Positions 43,988-54,091 of a DNA stretch of 64,000 nucleotides are shown here, piece after piece. A program made the position numbers and the translations under genes. Where the stretch lies: assembly GCA_943788645.1 (NCBI GenBank), contig CALSRC010000006.1:1-64000 (forward strand), given 5' to 3'. The notes below the pieces were generated by a model, which had not been told where the DNA came from, made no database searches, and worked only from the letters and a program-made list of their open reading frames with translations. Origin of the DNA: UA16 sp002292325. Lineage in GTDB: Bacteria; Bacteroidota; Bacteroidia; Flavobacteriales_D; Sanyastnellaceae. The first letter of the stretch is position 1, and every line of letters begins with the position of its first letter.

Positions 43988-45937
43988 ATGAACCATTATC
44001 CAGCCGGTCCTCACTTATCGCGTATCCAAGAACCAAAGGATCTACGCGAGCAATTTAATTTGGAGGACCTACCCGCCATATGCGACGAACTTCGACAATT
44101 CATCGTTGACGTCGTATCCGAAAAGGGGGGGCATTTCGGTGCAAGTTTGGGCGTAGTAGAACTCACTGTTGCACTGCATTACGCGTTTAATACGCCTGAA
44201 GATCAGTTGGTTTGGGATGTAGGACACCAAGCCTACGGGCACAAAATCCTCACAGGACGGCGGAATCAATTCCACACCAACCGGCAATACGGCGGTCTCA
44301 GTGGATTTCCCAAACGCAGCGAAAGCAAATTTGATACGTTTGGGGTTGGGCACAGTTCTACTTCAATCTCCGCGGCGCTGGGCATGGCCGTTGCGAGCAA
44401 ATTAGATGGACAGCACCAAAAAAGACACGTCGCGGTCATTGGTGACGGGGCGATGACAGCAGGCTTAGCGTTTGAAGGCTTGAACCATGGGGGTGCCGAA
44501 GATGCCAATTTACTGGTCATCTTGAATGACAATTGCATGTCCATCGATCCGAATGTGGGAGCCTTAAAAGAATACCTAACGGACATCACCACATCCAAAA
44601 CCTACAACAAGGTGAAGGATGAAGTATGGCACTTGCTCGGTCGAATTTCAAAATTTGGACCCAATGCTCAAGCCATTGCCCAAAAAGTAGAGGCCGCGGT
44701 CAAATCAGCCCTGTTGAACCAATCCAATCTTTTCGAGTCGCTGAACTTTCGTTATTTCGGTCCGGTAGACGGCCACGATGTGGAACATGTTGCTCAAATC
44801 CTCAATGACATCAAGGATATTCCTGGGCCGAAACTCCTGCATTGCGTCACGGTTAAAGGAAAAGGATACCAACCAGCAGAATCAGGAAGCCCTACCACTT
44901 GGCATGCCCCAGGACTTTTTGATAAATCGACAGGTGAAATTAAGAAGTCCGTTTCCAACCTTCCCAAGCCTCCCAAGTTTCAGGATGTTTTCGGTCACAG
45001 TATCATCGAATTGGCAAAACAAGATGGTCGCATTGTCGGGGTCACGCCCGCGATGCCTTCAGGTTGCTCGATGAAATACATGCTCCAGGAAATGCCAGAT
45101 CGGACATTTGACGTTGGCATCGCAGAGCAGCATGCGGTTACATTCAGTGCAGGCATGGCCACGCAAGGAAAAGTCCCTTTCTGCAACATCTATTCAAGTT
45201 TCATGCAGCGGGCATACGACCAAGTCATCCATGATGTGGCCATTCAAAATCTGCATGTGGTTTTTTGTTTGGACCGGGGAGGGGTAGTCGGTGCAGACGG
45301 ACCCACACACCATGGAGGGTATGATTTAGCCTACATGCGCTGCGTTCCGAACATGGTGGTTGCAGCACCGATGGACGAGATAGAATTGAGGAACATGATG
45401 TATTCGGCATCACAAAAACACAGCGGCCCTTATTCCATCCGGTATCCCCGCGGCACGGGATCCATTGTGGATTGGAAGCAGCCCTTTGAGGCCATTCCCC
45501 TCGGACAAGGTCGACGGATCAAAACAGGAAAAGACCTCGCCATTCTCAGCATTGGTGCCATCGGTACCCAAGCAACAGAGGCCATCTTGGAGTTGGAAAA
45601 ACGCGGCATCGATGCGGCCCATTATGATATGCGGTTTGTCAAGCCCTTGGATGAAATCATGTTGCATGAAGTCTTCGGCCAATTCGATCATGTTATCACG
45701 TTGGAAGATGGCTGTGTCATGGGCGGTTTTGGAAGTGCCGTGCTCGAGTTCATGGGCGACAACAATTACCGCGCTTCAGTAAAGCGATTGGGACTGCCCG
45801 ATGCCTATGTAGAGCATGGAACGCAGGCTGAGCTGTATGCCGAGAATAAGTATGATTCCGCGGCGATATTGGCCACAGCTGAAGAAATGTTAGCCGCCGC
45901 TGGTGCAGGATCGGCGCGATCAATTCAACGCGCCTGA
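43988..45937 (+). CDS. dxs: 1-deoxy-D-xylulose-5-phosphate synthase
   Basis: 649 residues from the ATG at 43988. Dxs joins pyruvate and glyceraldehyde 3-phosphate with thiamine diphosphate to DXP, the entry to the MEP isoprenoid pathway and to PdxJ-type vitamin B6 synthesis. The thiamine motif starts GDGAMTAGLAFEGL and ends NDNCMSID; the catalytic glutamate is in FDVGIAEQHAVTFSAG; DRGGVVGADGPTHHG marks the pyrimidine domain. There is a short Ala-rich extension at the C-terminus. It pairs with ispG near 60 kb and pdxJ near 12 kb. Confidence 0.96.
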   Translation: MNHYPAGPHLSRIQEPKDLREQFNLEDLPAICDELRQFIVDVVSEKGGHFGASLGVVELTVALHYAFNTPEDQLVWDVGHQAYGHKILTGRRNQFHTNRQYGGLSGFPKRSESKFDTFGVGHSSTSISAALGMAVASKLDGQHQKRHVAVIGDGAMTAGLAFEGLNHGGAEDANLLVILNDNCMSIDPNVGALKEYLTDITTSKTYNKVKDEVWHLLGRISKFGPNAQAIAQKVEAAVKSALLNQSNLFESLNFRYFGPVDGHDVEHVAQILNDIKDIPGPKLLHCVTVKGKGYQPAESGSPTTWHAPGLFDKSTGEIKKSVSNLPKPPKFQDVFGHSIIELAKQDGRIVGVTPAMPSGCSMKYMLQEMPDRTFDVGIAEQHAVTFSAGMATQGKVPFCNIYSSFMQRAYDQVIHDVAIQNLHVVFCLDRGGVVGADGPTHHGGYDLAYMRCVPNMVVAAPMDEIELRNMMYSASQKHSGPYSIRYPRGTGSIVDWKQPFEAIPLGQGRRIKTGKDLAILSIGAIGTQATEAILELEKRGIDAAHYDMRFVKPLDEIMLHEVFGQFDHVITLEDGCVMGGFGSAVLEFMGDNNYRASVKRLGLPDAYVEHGTQAELYAENKYDSAAILATAEEMLAAAGAGSARSIQRA

Positions 45938-45940
45938 CCC

Positions 45941-46477
45941 GTGGATCAATCCCCTGAATTTGCCTCTGACTCAATCCGCAATCGCGTGGATGAAAGCGGA
46001 CTCATCGCATTGGATTTAGACGACCTTATGCCAACCACGCACGCGGTGGAACTGGATTTGGCCGATCATCTTGAAATGGGATTGGTCCTGAAAGAAAAGG
46101 CTTTTCGAAACGCAATGCGAGAACTGAATTCCCCTGAATGGGAAGGCCATGTAGTTGCCCTTCACTGCAGCGCGGATGCCATTGTACCGGATTGGGCGTG
46201 GATGTTGGCCACTTCCCGGCTGACAGCTTTGGGAGCGCATGTGCACGTCGGGCCTCCTGCGACCGTAAGAGTTCAGCGCCTTATTCATGCCATCGAGGAA
46301 ATGGATCTTTCTCCTTATCGAGACGGTCGCGTTGTCATCAAGGGATGCTCCATCGGGACTACCGCCGAGGCTTTGGCCTTGATCATTCGACGCCTTCAAC
46401 CGGAGGTTCAATCTCTTTTTTATGGTGAGCCGTGTTCGACGGTTCCCGTGTATAAACGGCCTAGAAATTCAGGGTGA
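45941..46477 (+). CDS. DUF2480 family protein
   Basis: 178 residues from a GTG three bases after the dxs stop. The family, known only from Bacteroidota, is recognised by VALHCSADAIVPDWAWML, the segment RVVIKGCS and the C-terminal FYGEPCSTVPVYKR. The conserved cysteines could bind metal. No signal peptide, so cytoplasmic; the role is unknown. It is probably co-transcribed with dxs. Confidence 0.86.
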   Translation: MDQSPEFASDSIRNRVDESGLIALDLDDLMPTTHAVELDLADHLEMGLVLKEKAFRNAMRELNSPEWEGHVVALHCSADAIVPDWAWMLATSRLTALGAHVHVGPPATVRVQRLIHAIEEMDLSPYRDGRVVIKGCSIGTTAEALALIIRRLQPEVQSLFYGEPCSTVPVYKRPRNSG

Positions 46478-46528
46478 TTTTGATCGCTACGTGGTACCTT
46501 CGATGGAACACATCGGACCGTACCTGAC

Positions 46529-49372
46529 ATGATCACCGCCCCTTCCGAACGCAAGCTATTTCTCATTGACGCCTACGCGTTAATTTTCAGAGCGTACTAC
46601 GCGTTCCTCAAAAATCCCAGGATCAATTCGAAGGGCTTGAACACCAGTGCCATTTTTGGATTCACAAACGCACTACTTGAAGTCATTCGAAAAGAATCCC
46701 CAACGCATCTAGCGGTTGTTTTTGACGCTCCCGGAGGCTCTTTTCGCAATGAAACTTATCCTGAATACAAGGCGAATCGGAACGAGACCCCTGAAGACAT
46801 CAAACGATCTGTGCCTTGGATATTGCAGGTCTTGGAAGGGCTAAATGTTCCTTCCATTAGCAAGGTGGGGTATGAAGCCGACGACATCATTGGATTTCTT
46901 GCAAAAAAAGCTGAAAAATCAGGGTTTGACGTCTATATGATGACACCTGATAAAGATTTCGGTCAGCTCGTAACGGAGAACATCCGCATGTACCGACCGG
47001 GTCGCAGTGGCAACCCTGCCGAAGTTTGGGGGATCGATGAAATTCGAGAGAAATTTGAAGTGGACAATCCATTACAAATCATTGATTTACTCGGGATGAT
47101 GGGCGACAGCGTTGACAACATTCCGGGCATTCCGGGAGTTGGAGCGAAAACCGCATCCAAGCTATTGAAGCAATATGGCGACTTGGAAGGTGTGATTGAA
47201 CATGCGGGAGAGCTCAAAGGAAAGCTCCGCGAACGGGTAGAAGAAAATGTTGACTTAGCCCGACTATCTCGCGAATTGGCCACAATTTGCTTGGACATTC
47301 CGATGGAATACGATTGGGATCTAATGGTCATGGAACCTCCCAAATCAGACGCATTGCGTGGAACCTTGGAGGACTTGGAATTCCGCACGCTGGCCCAGCG
47401 AATTTTAGGCAGTGAGGCCCCAAAAGCAACTCCGAATGTTCCTCAATCGACTGCATTAACATCGAACACAGAAGAAGCTGCACAGCTTGATTTGTTTGGC
47501 ACTCCCGCAAATGCTGCGGCGGGGGAAGCTTTCATGAATCCAGCAGGTGCGACGGGGTACCTGTCCCTCAACGATCGAGAAACGGACTATCAACTGGTTC
47601 AAACCCTTCCAGAACTGGAAGCGATGCTGGAAGTGTTGATGGCGGCGCCCCAATTCGCTTTTGACACCGAGACATCATCGCTGGACACGCTTCGAGCTTC
47701 CCTGGTGGGCATCTCTTTTTCTCATGCCACCGGCAAGGCTTGGTGGGTTCCTGCGGTTGCGGACCAATGGACGGAGTCTGAGCTCATGGAGAAAATTCAA
47801 CCGCTTTTCGCAGATTCTACCAAAGAGGCCATTGCGCATCATTTCAAATTCGATTACAAAATCCTTCATCGGCGTGGAATCGAATTTCACAACCGCATCT
47901 TTGATACCATGGTGGCGCATTATTTGATTCAACCTGAATCATCACATAAACTCGACCGCCTTGCAGAGATTGAATTAGGCTACGCCACCATTCCCATCAC
48001 CGATATCATTGGCAAAGCGGGCAAGGACCAAAAATCAATGACGGATCTGTCCGTAGAATCTTTGAGGGACTATGCATGCGAAGACGCCGACGTCGCCTTC
48101 CAATTGTGCGAGCGATTTACTCCCCAGCTTGAGGAGGTCGCTGCGATGGATCTCTTCCGTACCGTGGAAATGCCGTTGGTCAAGATCTTGGCAGACATGG
48201 AATTGGAAGGCGTCCGCATTCATTCCACTGAGCTAACCAACTACAGCATTGCACTGGGACACCAAATCGCCATTCTGACGGAAGAGATTCATGGATACGC
48301 AGGGCAAGAATTCAACATAGACAGCCCCAAGCAACTCGGACCCATTCTTTTTGAAACCTTGGAAATCAAGGCTAAAATCAAGAAGACCAAAACAGGTCAG
48401 TACCCTACGGGTGAGGAGGTGCTCGAAAAAATAAAGGAGGCCCATGCCATTGTGCCCGCCGTACTTCGGTACCGCAAATTGAAAAAATTAAAATCCACTT
48501 ATGTGGATCCGTTGCCTAAACTGGTTTTTGAAGGAACGGGGCGGGTGCACACCACCTACCAACAAACCGTGGCAGCAACCGGGCGGCTGAGTTCAAAAGA
48601 TCCCAATCTCCAGAACATCCCAATCCGCACAGAAGAGGGACGCGCTATCCGGAAGGCATTCATCCCTCGGGATGAAGATCACGTGCTGGTCGCCGCAGAT
48701 TACAGCCAAGTTGAATTGCGTATTGCCGCTGCCTTGAGCAAAGACTCAGGCCTCGTCGATGCCTTCATCCAAGGGCACGACGTGCATACCGCCACTGCAG
48801 CAAAGGTATTTGGCGTTGAGCCGGAAAGCGTCGACCGGGCGATGCGCGGCAAGGCCAAAGCCGTCAACTTTGGAATTCTTTATGGTCAAGGAGCATTTGG
48901 ACTGGCCCAAAACCTCGGGATTCCACGTCGTGAAGCCAAGGAAATCATCGATGCCTACTTCCTTCAGTTTGCTCAACTCAAGGCTTTCACGGCGGAATGT
49001 GTTGAATCCGTTCGGGAGAAAGGATATGCGGAGACCGTGCTCGGTCGCCGACGTTACCTGCCCGACATTCAATCCAACAATGCAACCGTACGCGCTTTCG
49101 CTGAGCGAAATGCAGTCAACGCGCCTATCCAAGGGTCGGCAGCGGACATTATAAAAGTGGCCATGGTGCGAATGACCAAGGCACTGACGGAGAATAAAAT
49201 GAAGACCCGCATGATCATGCAAGTGCATGACGAATTGGTTTTTGATGTGCCGAAAAACGAAATTGAGCAGCTTGAAACCATGATTTCAGAGGCCATGTCA
49301 AGCGCAGTAACGCTGGATGTTCCATTGATCGTCGAGATGTCCTTTGGTCAAAATTGGCTCGAGGCACACTGA
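46529..49372 (+). CDS. polA: DNA polymerase I
   Basis: 947 residues. The 5'-3' exonuclease domain (1 to about 300, LIDAYALIFRAYYAF, YEADDIIGFLA) is followed by a 3'-5' proofreading domain with its first Asp-x-Glu in FDTETSSLD (about 377), then the polymerase: DYSQVELRIAAAL (about 723), GKAKAVNFGILYGQGAFGLA and QVHDELVF (about 896). All three activities appear intact. Used in Okazaki-fragment maturation and repair. A TACCTTCG box lies at 46495-46502, 26 bp upstream. Confidence 0.97.
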   Translation: MITAPSERKLFLIDAYALIFRAYYAFLKNPRINSKGLNTSAIFGFTNALLEVIRKESPTHLAVVFDAPGGSFRNETYPEYKANRNETPEDIKRSVPWILQVLEGLNVPSISKVGYEADDIIGFLAKKAEKSGFDVYMMTPDKDFGQLVTENIRMYRPGRSGNPAEVWGIDEIREKFEVDNPLQIIDLLGMMGDSVDNIPGIPGVGAKTASKLLKQYGDLEGVIEHAGELKGKLRERVEENVDLARLSRELATICLDIPMEYDWDLMVMEPPKSDALRGTLEDLEFRTLAQRILGSEAPKATPNVPQSTALTSNTEEAAQLDLFGTPANAAAGEAFMNPAGATGYLSLNDRETDYQLVQTLPELEAMLEVLMAAPQFAFDTETSSLDTLRASLVGISFSHATGKAWWVPAVADQWTESELMEKIQPLFADSTKEAIAHHFKFDYKILHRRGIEFHNRIFDTMVAHYLIQPESSHKLDRLAEIELGYATIPITDIIGKAGKDQKSMTDLSVESLRDYACEDADVAFQLCERFTPQLEEVAAMDLFRTVEMPLVKILADMELEGVRIHSTELTNYSIALGHQIAILTEEIHGYAGQEFNIDSPKQLGPILFETLEIKAKIKKTKTGQYPTGEEVLEKIKEAHAIVPAVLRYRKLKKLKSTYVDPLPKLVFEGTGRVHTTYQQTVAATGRLSSKDPNLQNIPIRTEEGRAIRKAFIPRDEDHVLVAADYSQVELRIAAALSKDSGLVDAFIQGHDVHTATAAKVFGVEPESVDRAMRGKAKAVNFGILYGQGAFGLAQNLGIPRREAKEIIDAYFLQFAQLKAFTAECVESVREKGYAETVLGRRRYLPDIQSNNATVRAFAERNAVNAPIQGSAADIIKVAMVRMTKALTENKMKTRMIMQVHDELVFDVPKNEIEQLETMISEAMSSAVTLDVPLIVEMSFGQNWLEAH

Positions 49373-49484
49373 GAACGGGTTCGCTTTTGAGATAAACATT
49401 AGCGTGTGTGGAACTTTTTCGCTGCCCCTGCGTATAGGTGCCCGGTGAGAAGCATCTTGGACTTCAATATCCAGATCTATAAAA

Positions 49485-50417
49485 ATGCGTTTCAATCAAC
49501 GAATTCAAGCACTTCCTATCCTCATCGGATTGGGTGCATTTCTAGCCACCGGATGCGGAGGCAGTCAAGAGGACCATGCCGGGCACGATCATGCTGCACA
49601 TGATCACGAACACTCGGATGCAGACGGCATGGATGCAGATGGCATGGCCGTGACCTCTCGTGAAAATACGCTGACGAAGATTTTTCATGCAGCTCCGTCA
49701 CCCATGGAAACCGCCTCCTTAATCAAGCGAAGTGGAGCGCAATTCCATTCAGATGTTTTGAATGGAGCTGACCGGGCTGCCAATTACACCACCAGCGACG
49801 CTCAAGCGATGAACTTGGGCATCTACGGGGCTGATTTAAGTTACGCGACCATTTTCGAAGAGAATTCCGCAAGCCTGGATTACCTGTCCGCCATCAAATC
49901 GCTCAGCGAAGAATTGGGCATTAGCAACGTTTTAAGTGACGAAGTCATGTCCGAGGTCGAAGCCAATCGGAACGAACGAGGGATTTTAATCGACATCGTA
50001 TCGGACACTTTCTACGCACTGAATGAACAGCTTAAATTCAACGGTCAAGAAGATCTTGCAGGACTTGTTGTCGCTTCAGGATGGGTCGAAGGACTCTACC
50101 TCGCGACGCGTCACCTTGATGAGGCTCCTGACGAATTAAAAATGCGCATTGCGGAACAGAAACTGGTGCTTGACGATGTCATGCGACTCTGCTCAAGTTA
50201 TGAGCAAACACCGGCGTTAGCAGGAATGCTTGCTTCCATGAACCAAATTAAATCCGCCTTCGAAGGCGTCAACAGTGACGAAGGTGAAGGCACCACTTCC
50301 CGTGAAGAATCCGGTGGGTTTGTGATTGGCGGTGGACCAACCTTTAGTGCAGACGATGCGACCATCAGTGCAATTGCGTCCGCAGTGGAAGCTGTTCGAA
50401 ACGGATGCATTCAATAA
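49485..50417 (+). CDS. His-rich lipoprotein of unknown function
   Basis: 310 residues. A lipobox places Cys24 after FLATG, so the protein is lipid-anchored. It opens with an exposed His/Asp/Ala stretch (DHAGHDHAAHDHEHSDADG) that could bind zinc, copper or nickel. The rest is helical (NLGIYGADLSYATIFEE, then several amphipathic helices). I recall related proteins in Bacteroidota but no assigned function. It is followed after 16 bp by another secreted protein, with which it is probably co-transcribed. Confidence 0.8.
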   Translation: MRFNQRIQALPILIGLGAFLATGCGGSQEDHAGHDHAAHDHEHSDADGMDADGMAVTSRENTLTKIFHAAPSPMETASLIKRSGAQFHSDVLNGADRAANYTTSDAQAMNLGIYGADLSYATIFEENSASLDYLSAIKSLSEELGISNVLSDEVMSEVEANRNERGILIDIVSDTFYALNEQLKFNGQEDLAGLVVASGWVEGLYLATRHLDEAPDELKMRIAEQKLVLDDVMRLCSSYEQTPALAGMLASMNQIKSAFEGVNSDEGEGTTSREESGGFVIGGGPTFSADDATISAIASAVEAVRNGCIQ

Positions 50418-50433
50418 TTAGCCAAGAAGTAAG

Positions 50434-50859
50434 ATGAAACATACGATAATCCTCCTTTTGGCCTTCGGGCTCTTTGCAACAACTGCCGACGCACAGTGTC
50501 GGTCGTTTACAAAGAAAAACTGCCTTTCCACATTGGACGGCTACATTCAGAACGACAACTACAACAGCGCCATCCTTATTCCAGGTGATGAAGCCGAGCT
50601 TATGCTCACCTTTTTGGCCGGACAAGACTACCGACTCATTGTTTGCAGTCATCCCGTCCTTGGTGAAGTTGCATACGAAATCAATGATGGCAGGGGCAAG
50701 CGTTTATTTGATAGCAGCAAGAACGAACCCGACGTGAACTACGTCGATTTTAAAGTCGAGACCACGCAGCAACTGCAAATTCACGTGCAAGTTCCCGAAT
50801 CGAAATCGGCCATATCCCACGAGGGGTGCGTGACCGTTTTGGTCGGCTCCAAAAGCTAA
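50434..50859 (+). CDS. Small secreted protein of unknown function
   Basis: 141 residues: signal peptide (cleavage near ADA-QC), then a beta-rich domain with four Cys (CRSF, NCLS, VCSH, GCVTV) that may form disulfides, including PGDEAELMLTFLAGQDYRLI. No family name can be given; the fold resembles small periplasmic beta sandwiches. It lies 16 bp after the lipoprotein gene and before a strong terminator, so the pair is a two-gene unit. Confidence 0.75.
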   Translation: MKHTIILLLAFGLFATTADAQCRSFTKKNCLSTLDGYIQNDNYNSAILIPGDEAELMLTFLAGQDYRLIVCSHPVLGEVAYEINDGRGKRLFDSSKNEPDVNYVDFKVETTQQLQIHVQVPESKSAISHEGCVTVLVGSKS

Positions 50860-50909
50860 ACACAATCCATCAGTGATTCTATCCCTGTGCCTATCGCCCA
50901 GGTACAATC

Positions 50910-50938
50910 AAAAACGGCCGCTTCGAGCGGCCGTTTTT
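50910..50938. terminator. Strong bidirectional intrinsic terminator
   Basis: A perfect 13 bp stem (AAAAACGGCCGCT against AGCGGCCGTTTTT) with a TCG loop. It ends in a T-tract on both strands and lies between the convergent small secreted protein gene (ends 50859) and the M43 protease gene (ends 50956), so it should serve both. Confidence 0.93.
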
Positions 50939-50955
50939 CATGGAACAAATCCTTG

Positions 50956-53067
50956 TTACTTTACCAAAAGACGTTCAGAAAATGGACGTCCTTCTGCGGT
51001 TACTACAACCATGTAAGTCCCTTGAGCAAATAAAGCCACAGGAAGCTCAAACCGTTGCGTTCCCATCGGCAAGGAACCATTGAACCCCGTCCAAACCAAT
51101 CGTCCCGTCAGGTCCATCACTTCCAATCTCAAGGCATCGTAAGGGCGATTTGTCGCGAACTCCAGCGCCGCTGAATTGGTCGCCGGATTCGGATATACGT
51201 TCAATTCAATTCCGTTCGTCAGTTCGCGCTCTAACACATCAGCAGGAGTGAGTACTTCGATGTTGATGTCATCCAAGAATATGTTGTTGCCCAACCGACT
51301 TTCGAATTCAAATTTCAGACGGAAGTTCTCCGTAAAAAATTGCTCGTATGGTATGTTGAGCGTATAGCTGTTCCACTCATCCGGGCCGTTTGGAGTGAAA
51401 ACGAAAGGATGCGGAGGAGCAGATGGCAAGTCTGTAAACCCTCTGTGCATTCTCCGAAGACTCCATGATTCACCGCAATTGGGGGAAGCATAGACTTTTA
51501 ACCGATCATCGGTATCATCCTCGTCTTCGTCCGTTCCCTTGAAACAATACGCCCACTTGTAAGAGACCTGAATCTCCGCAGCCTGCGACATGTCCATGGA
51601 GCTCGTGATCAATAAATCCTTATTGAATTCAATGCCGTTCGACCAGTTGTGAATGCGCAAACTTTGCTCGCCAGTAAATGCCGCAACAGATGTGAGTTCC
51701 CAGCCATCTCCATCGTTGGAAACATCGACCATGAACCAATCTTCACTCAATTCAGGTGCTTCGAAACTATCCTCAAAAGGGGTGGCCATTGCTCCAACTT
51801 CCAACACTTGGATGAAGGAGGTTTCCGTCAAGGATACCTCATCGTTGCCGTTTGTCACGGTCAGCGTCACATCAAAAATTCCCGCGTCGTCAAATACATG
51901 CCAAGGAGCATCACCGGCAGCCGTAATGCCGTCTCCAAAATCCCATTCCCAACCCGTCACGCCATGAAAACTCTCATCAAAAAATTGAACAGAATCCCCT
52001 ACGCAAATGGTTTGGCGAGAAGCGGAAAAGCTTGCCTCGCATAAAATCGGTTCCAGGCTCACACCCGTTTCCTCCAAGTTGGCAGGAGTCCAAAGTTGAT
52101 TTCTTTGTGCCGTGCTGCTGTTCATAGCAGCCCTCATGCGAAGACGCTGTCCATCTGTAAACATCCGTCCACAGTATGAATACTCCATATAATTCTGAAC
52201 ATTATCCAGCGAGCCACATGTTTCTCCGAGGACGTTGCAGGATGTCCAACCGCTTGTTGTCGGCGTATCATCCACGTTGTCATCCATATCGCAGTTCTCA
52301 GAATCGCCGGGGTTGTTGGAATTGCCCCACGTATGGCGCAAGTTCATCCAATGTCCCGCTTCATGCGTTAAAGTCCTCGAACGGTAAATATTGCTCGTTC
52401 CCATATTGCCTGTGTAATCATGGGCGACTACGATGCCGTCGTTGCCAGCCCCTTGATTGCCATTGACGGAACTTGGGTAGAGGCTATATCCCGCTGCGCC
52501 ATTGGCATTCTCAACCACCCAAATGTTCAGGTAGCTGTTACGTGGCCATTGAATCAAATCCTTTACATCGCCATCGCCCACGTAGGTTAAGGGCGACACA
52601 ATTCGATTGATTCCGGTATGGCAGTTGCCGTTCGGATCAATTTGTGCCAACCGAAATTCAATTTCGGTGTCGGATGCCACATTTGAGAAATCATCAATTA
52701 CGTCATCAATGTCGCTGTTGAGTTTTCGGAAATCCGCGTTCATCACCTCAATGCCACTCAGAACCTGTTCCTCGCTGATGTTTTCCGGTCCGTTGTAATG
52801 GATCACGTGAAAAACAACCGGAATTACGATCAACTCATCCCTGTTCGCATCCGTGAAATTAGTGGTCTCGGCCTCCAATCTCAGGGCATCATGGTTTGCC
52901 TGTTCTCGCGCTTCGGGATGCGCCCGAAAAAAGGCCGCCTCCATCATCCATTGTCCGCAATATTTAATTTCAGGTGGAGTCCCTTGACCTTGGGCAGAGA
53001 GTAATCCACAAACAATCAGCAGCTGCAACGTCAACAGCCCCTTGGGCTGTATAATTTTTGACAACAT
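50956..53067 (-). CDS. Secreted M43 (pappalysin-type) metalloprotease with PKD and T9SS sorting domains
   Basis: 703 residues. A signal peptide (to about LSAQG) is followed by a M43 catalytic domain with the zinc motif HEAGHWMNLRH (His235, Glu236, His239, His245) and the Met-turn region NYMEYSYCGRMF. Then a PKD domain (about 345-420, WDFGDGITAAGDAPW), a beta sandwich (about 430-610) and a C-terminal type A sorting domain (about 620-703, VYPNPATNSAALEF and GTYMVVVTAEGRPF). The CTD directs export by the T9SS and surface anchoring. The PorG and GldH genes here belong to the same machinery. Confidence 0.92.
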   Translation of the reverse strand: MLSKIIQPKGLLTLQLLIVCGLLSAQGQGTPPEIKYCGQWMMEAAFFRAHPEAREQANHDALRLEAETTNFTDANRDELIVIPVVFHVIHYNGPENISEEQVLSGIEVMNADFRKLNSDIDDVIDDFSNVASDTEIEFRLAQIDPNGNCHTGINRIVSPLTYVGDGDVKDLIQWPRNSYLNIWVVENANGAAGYSLYPSSVNGNQGAGNDGIVVAHDYTGNMGTSNIYRSRTLTHEAGHWMNLRHTWGNSNNPGDSENCDMDDNVDDTPTTSGWTSCNVLGETCGSLDNVQNYMEYSYCGRMFTDGQRLRMRAAMNSSTAQRNQLWTPANLEETGVSLEPILCEASFSASRQTICVGDSVQFFDESFHGVTGWEWDFGDGITAAGDAPWHVFDDAGIFDVTLTVTNGNDEVSLTETSFIQVLEVGAMATPFEDSFEAPELSEDWFMVDVSNDGDGWELTSVAAFTGEQSLRIHNWSNGIEFNKDLLITSSMDMSQAAEIQVSYKWAYCFKGTDEDEDDTDDRLKVYASPNCGESWSLRRMHRGFTDLPSAPPHPFVFTPNGPDEWNSYTLNIPYEQFFTENFRLKFEFESRLGNNIFLDDINIEVLTPADVLERELTNGIELNVYPNPATNSAALEFATNRPYDALRLEVMDLTGRLVWTGFNGSLPMGTQRFELPVALFAQGTYMVVVTAEGRPFSERLLVK

Positions 53068-53147
53068 GGTTTCAATTCTTGAGGACGCAATTTACCAAAT
53101 TTTCCAGGCATTGATAACATCCATCCATGAAGCACTAATTTTACAGT

Positions 53148-53603
53148 ATGAAGAGCATTACCACCGTTGCGCTCATGAGCGCATGCATTGCCCTTGGCTG
53201 GATAAGTTGTCAAACCGGAGACACGCCTGCGAGCGATTTAAGTACTCCTGCGCAAGTGCAAGAAATCTCCATATTGCAGCTGGATTCGCTGCAAGCTGCC
53301 CTGCCCACCGCTATCCTCATCGACGTACGTTCTGATAACGAATGGGATGCAGGTCACCTCGAAGGCGCTGCCTTCATTTCATACGATTGGGATGACCGTC
53401 TCGAACCTCTAAAATCGCTGCCTAACAATCGGCCCATCCTTGTTTATTGCGAAGCAGGAGGGCGAAGTGGCGTCATAACCGAAGAACTCAGGATCATTGG
53501 CCACCCCTACATCATAGATCTTGTCGGAGGCATGGAAGAATGGACGAACAACAACGGAGCCGTCGTTTTTGGCGAGCCAGTAGACCTCCCTTCTTCTGAA
53601 TGA
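53148..53603 (+). CDS. Rhodanese-domain lipoprotein
   Basis: 151 residues. A lipobox (WISC, Cys21) suggests lipid anchoring. A single rhodanese domain (about 38-145) has the active Cys101 in VYCEAGGRSG, the loop that holds persulfide sulfur, and DVRSDNEWDAGHLEGA is the family signature. Sulfur transfer or thiosulfate handling in the periplasm is likely, but the substrate is unknown. It ends 2 bp before the convergent gldH. Confidence 0.87.
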   Translation: MKSITTVALMSACIALGWISCQTGDTPASDLSTPAQVQEISILQLDSLQAALPTAILIDVRSDNEWDAGHLEGAAFISYDWDDRLEPLKSLPNNRPILVYCEAGGRSGVITEELRIIGHPYIIDLVGGMEEWTNNNGAVVFGEPVDLPSSE

Positions 53604-53605
53604 AA

Positions 53606-54091
53606 CTATGGCTTTGGTGCAGGCTCCAGGCGGAAGCCCACATCCGAAATGCCCGGCAAAGGATCGATTCGCATGCCATGAGCAATCGCAAGTGAATAGT
53701 CACCTGTCAGAGGAAATCCTGTCGCCCGGCGAAAGCCGATTCGGTGATCCACCATGTTACCAAAACCTGAACCTAGCCAATTGCCCCTATCATCTGCAAG
53801 TTCGCAACTCAGGGTGTCTTTTAGCATGCGGCCATTGGGAAACGTAAAATCAACAAAAAGGTAAATGTTGCTGAATGGATACTGTTGGTCGTGCCTCAAA
53901 TCAACGAAAAAATCGTAACGTTCGAGCGTATCTACCACCTGCCATTCGAAGACGGCCGCATCTTCAGACTGCCATCCTGGATTCATCTCAATGGGCTTCG
54001 ATCCTGCAAAAAACGCATCTGTTCCGCACGCCAACAGCGTCATCGCACACACCGTTAGGAACAAGCCACTCGATCGTTCGGATGCCTTCAA
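53606..54091 (-). CDS. gldH: Gliding motility lipoprotein GldH
   Basis: 161 residues with a lipobox (LLACG, Cys22). GldH is a lipoprotein needed for gliding in Flavobacterium johnsoniae; the family often lies after holB and ricT, as here. The beta-rich segment YDFFVDLRHDQQYPFSNIYLF and the motif YSLAIAHGMRIDPLPGI near the end fit the family. Its start overlaps the ricT stop. GldH is also found in non-gliding relatives, so its presence does not prove motility. Confidence 0.88.
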   Translation of the reverse strand: MKASERSSGLFLTVCAMTLLACGTDAFFAGSKPIEMNPGWQSEDAAVFEWQVVDTLERYDFFVDLRHDQQYPFSNIYLFVDFTFPNGRMLKDTLSCELADDRGNWLGSGFGNMVDHRIGFRRATGFPLTGDYSLAIAHGMRIDPLPGISDVGFRLEPAPKP

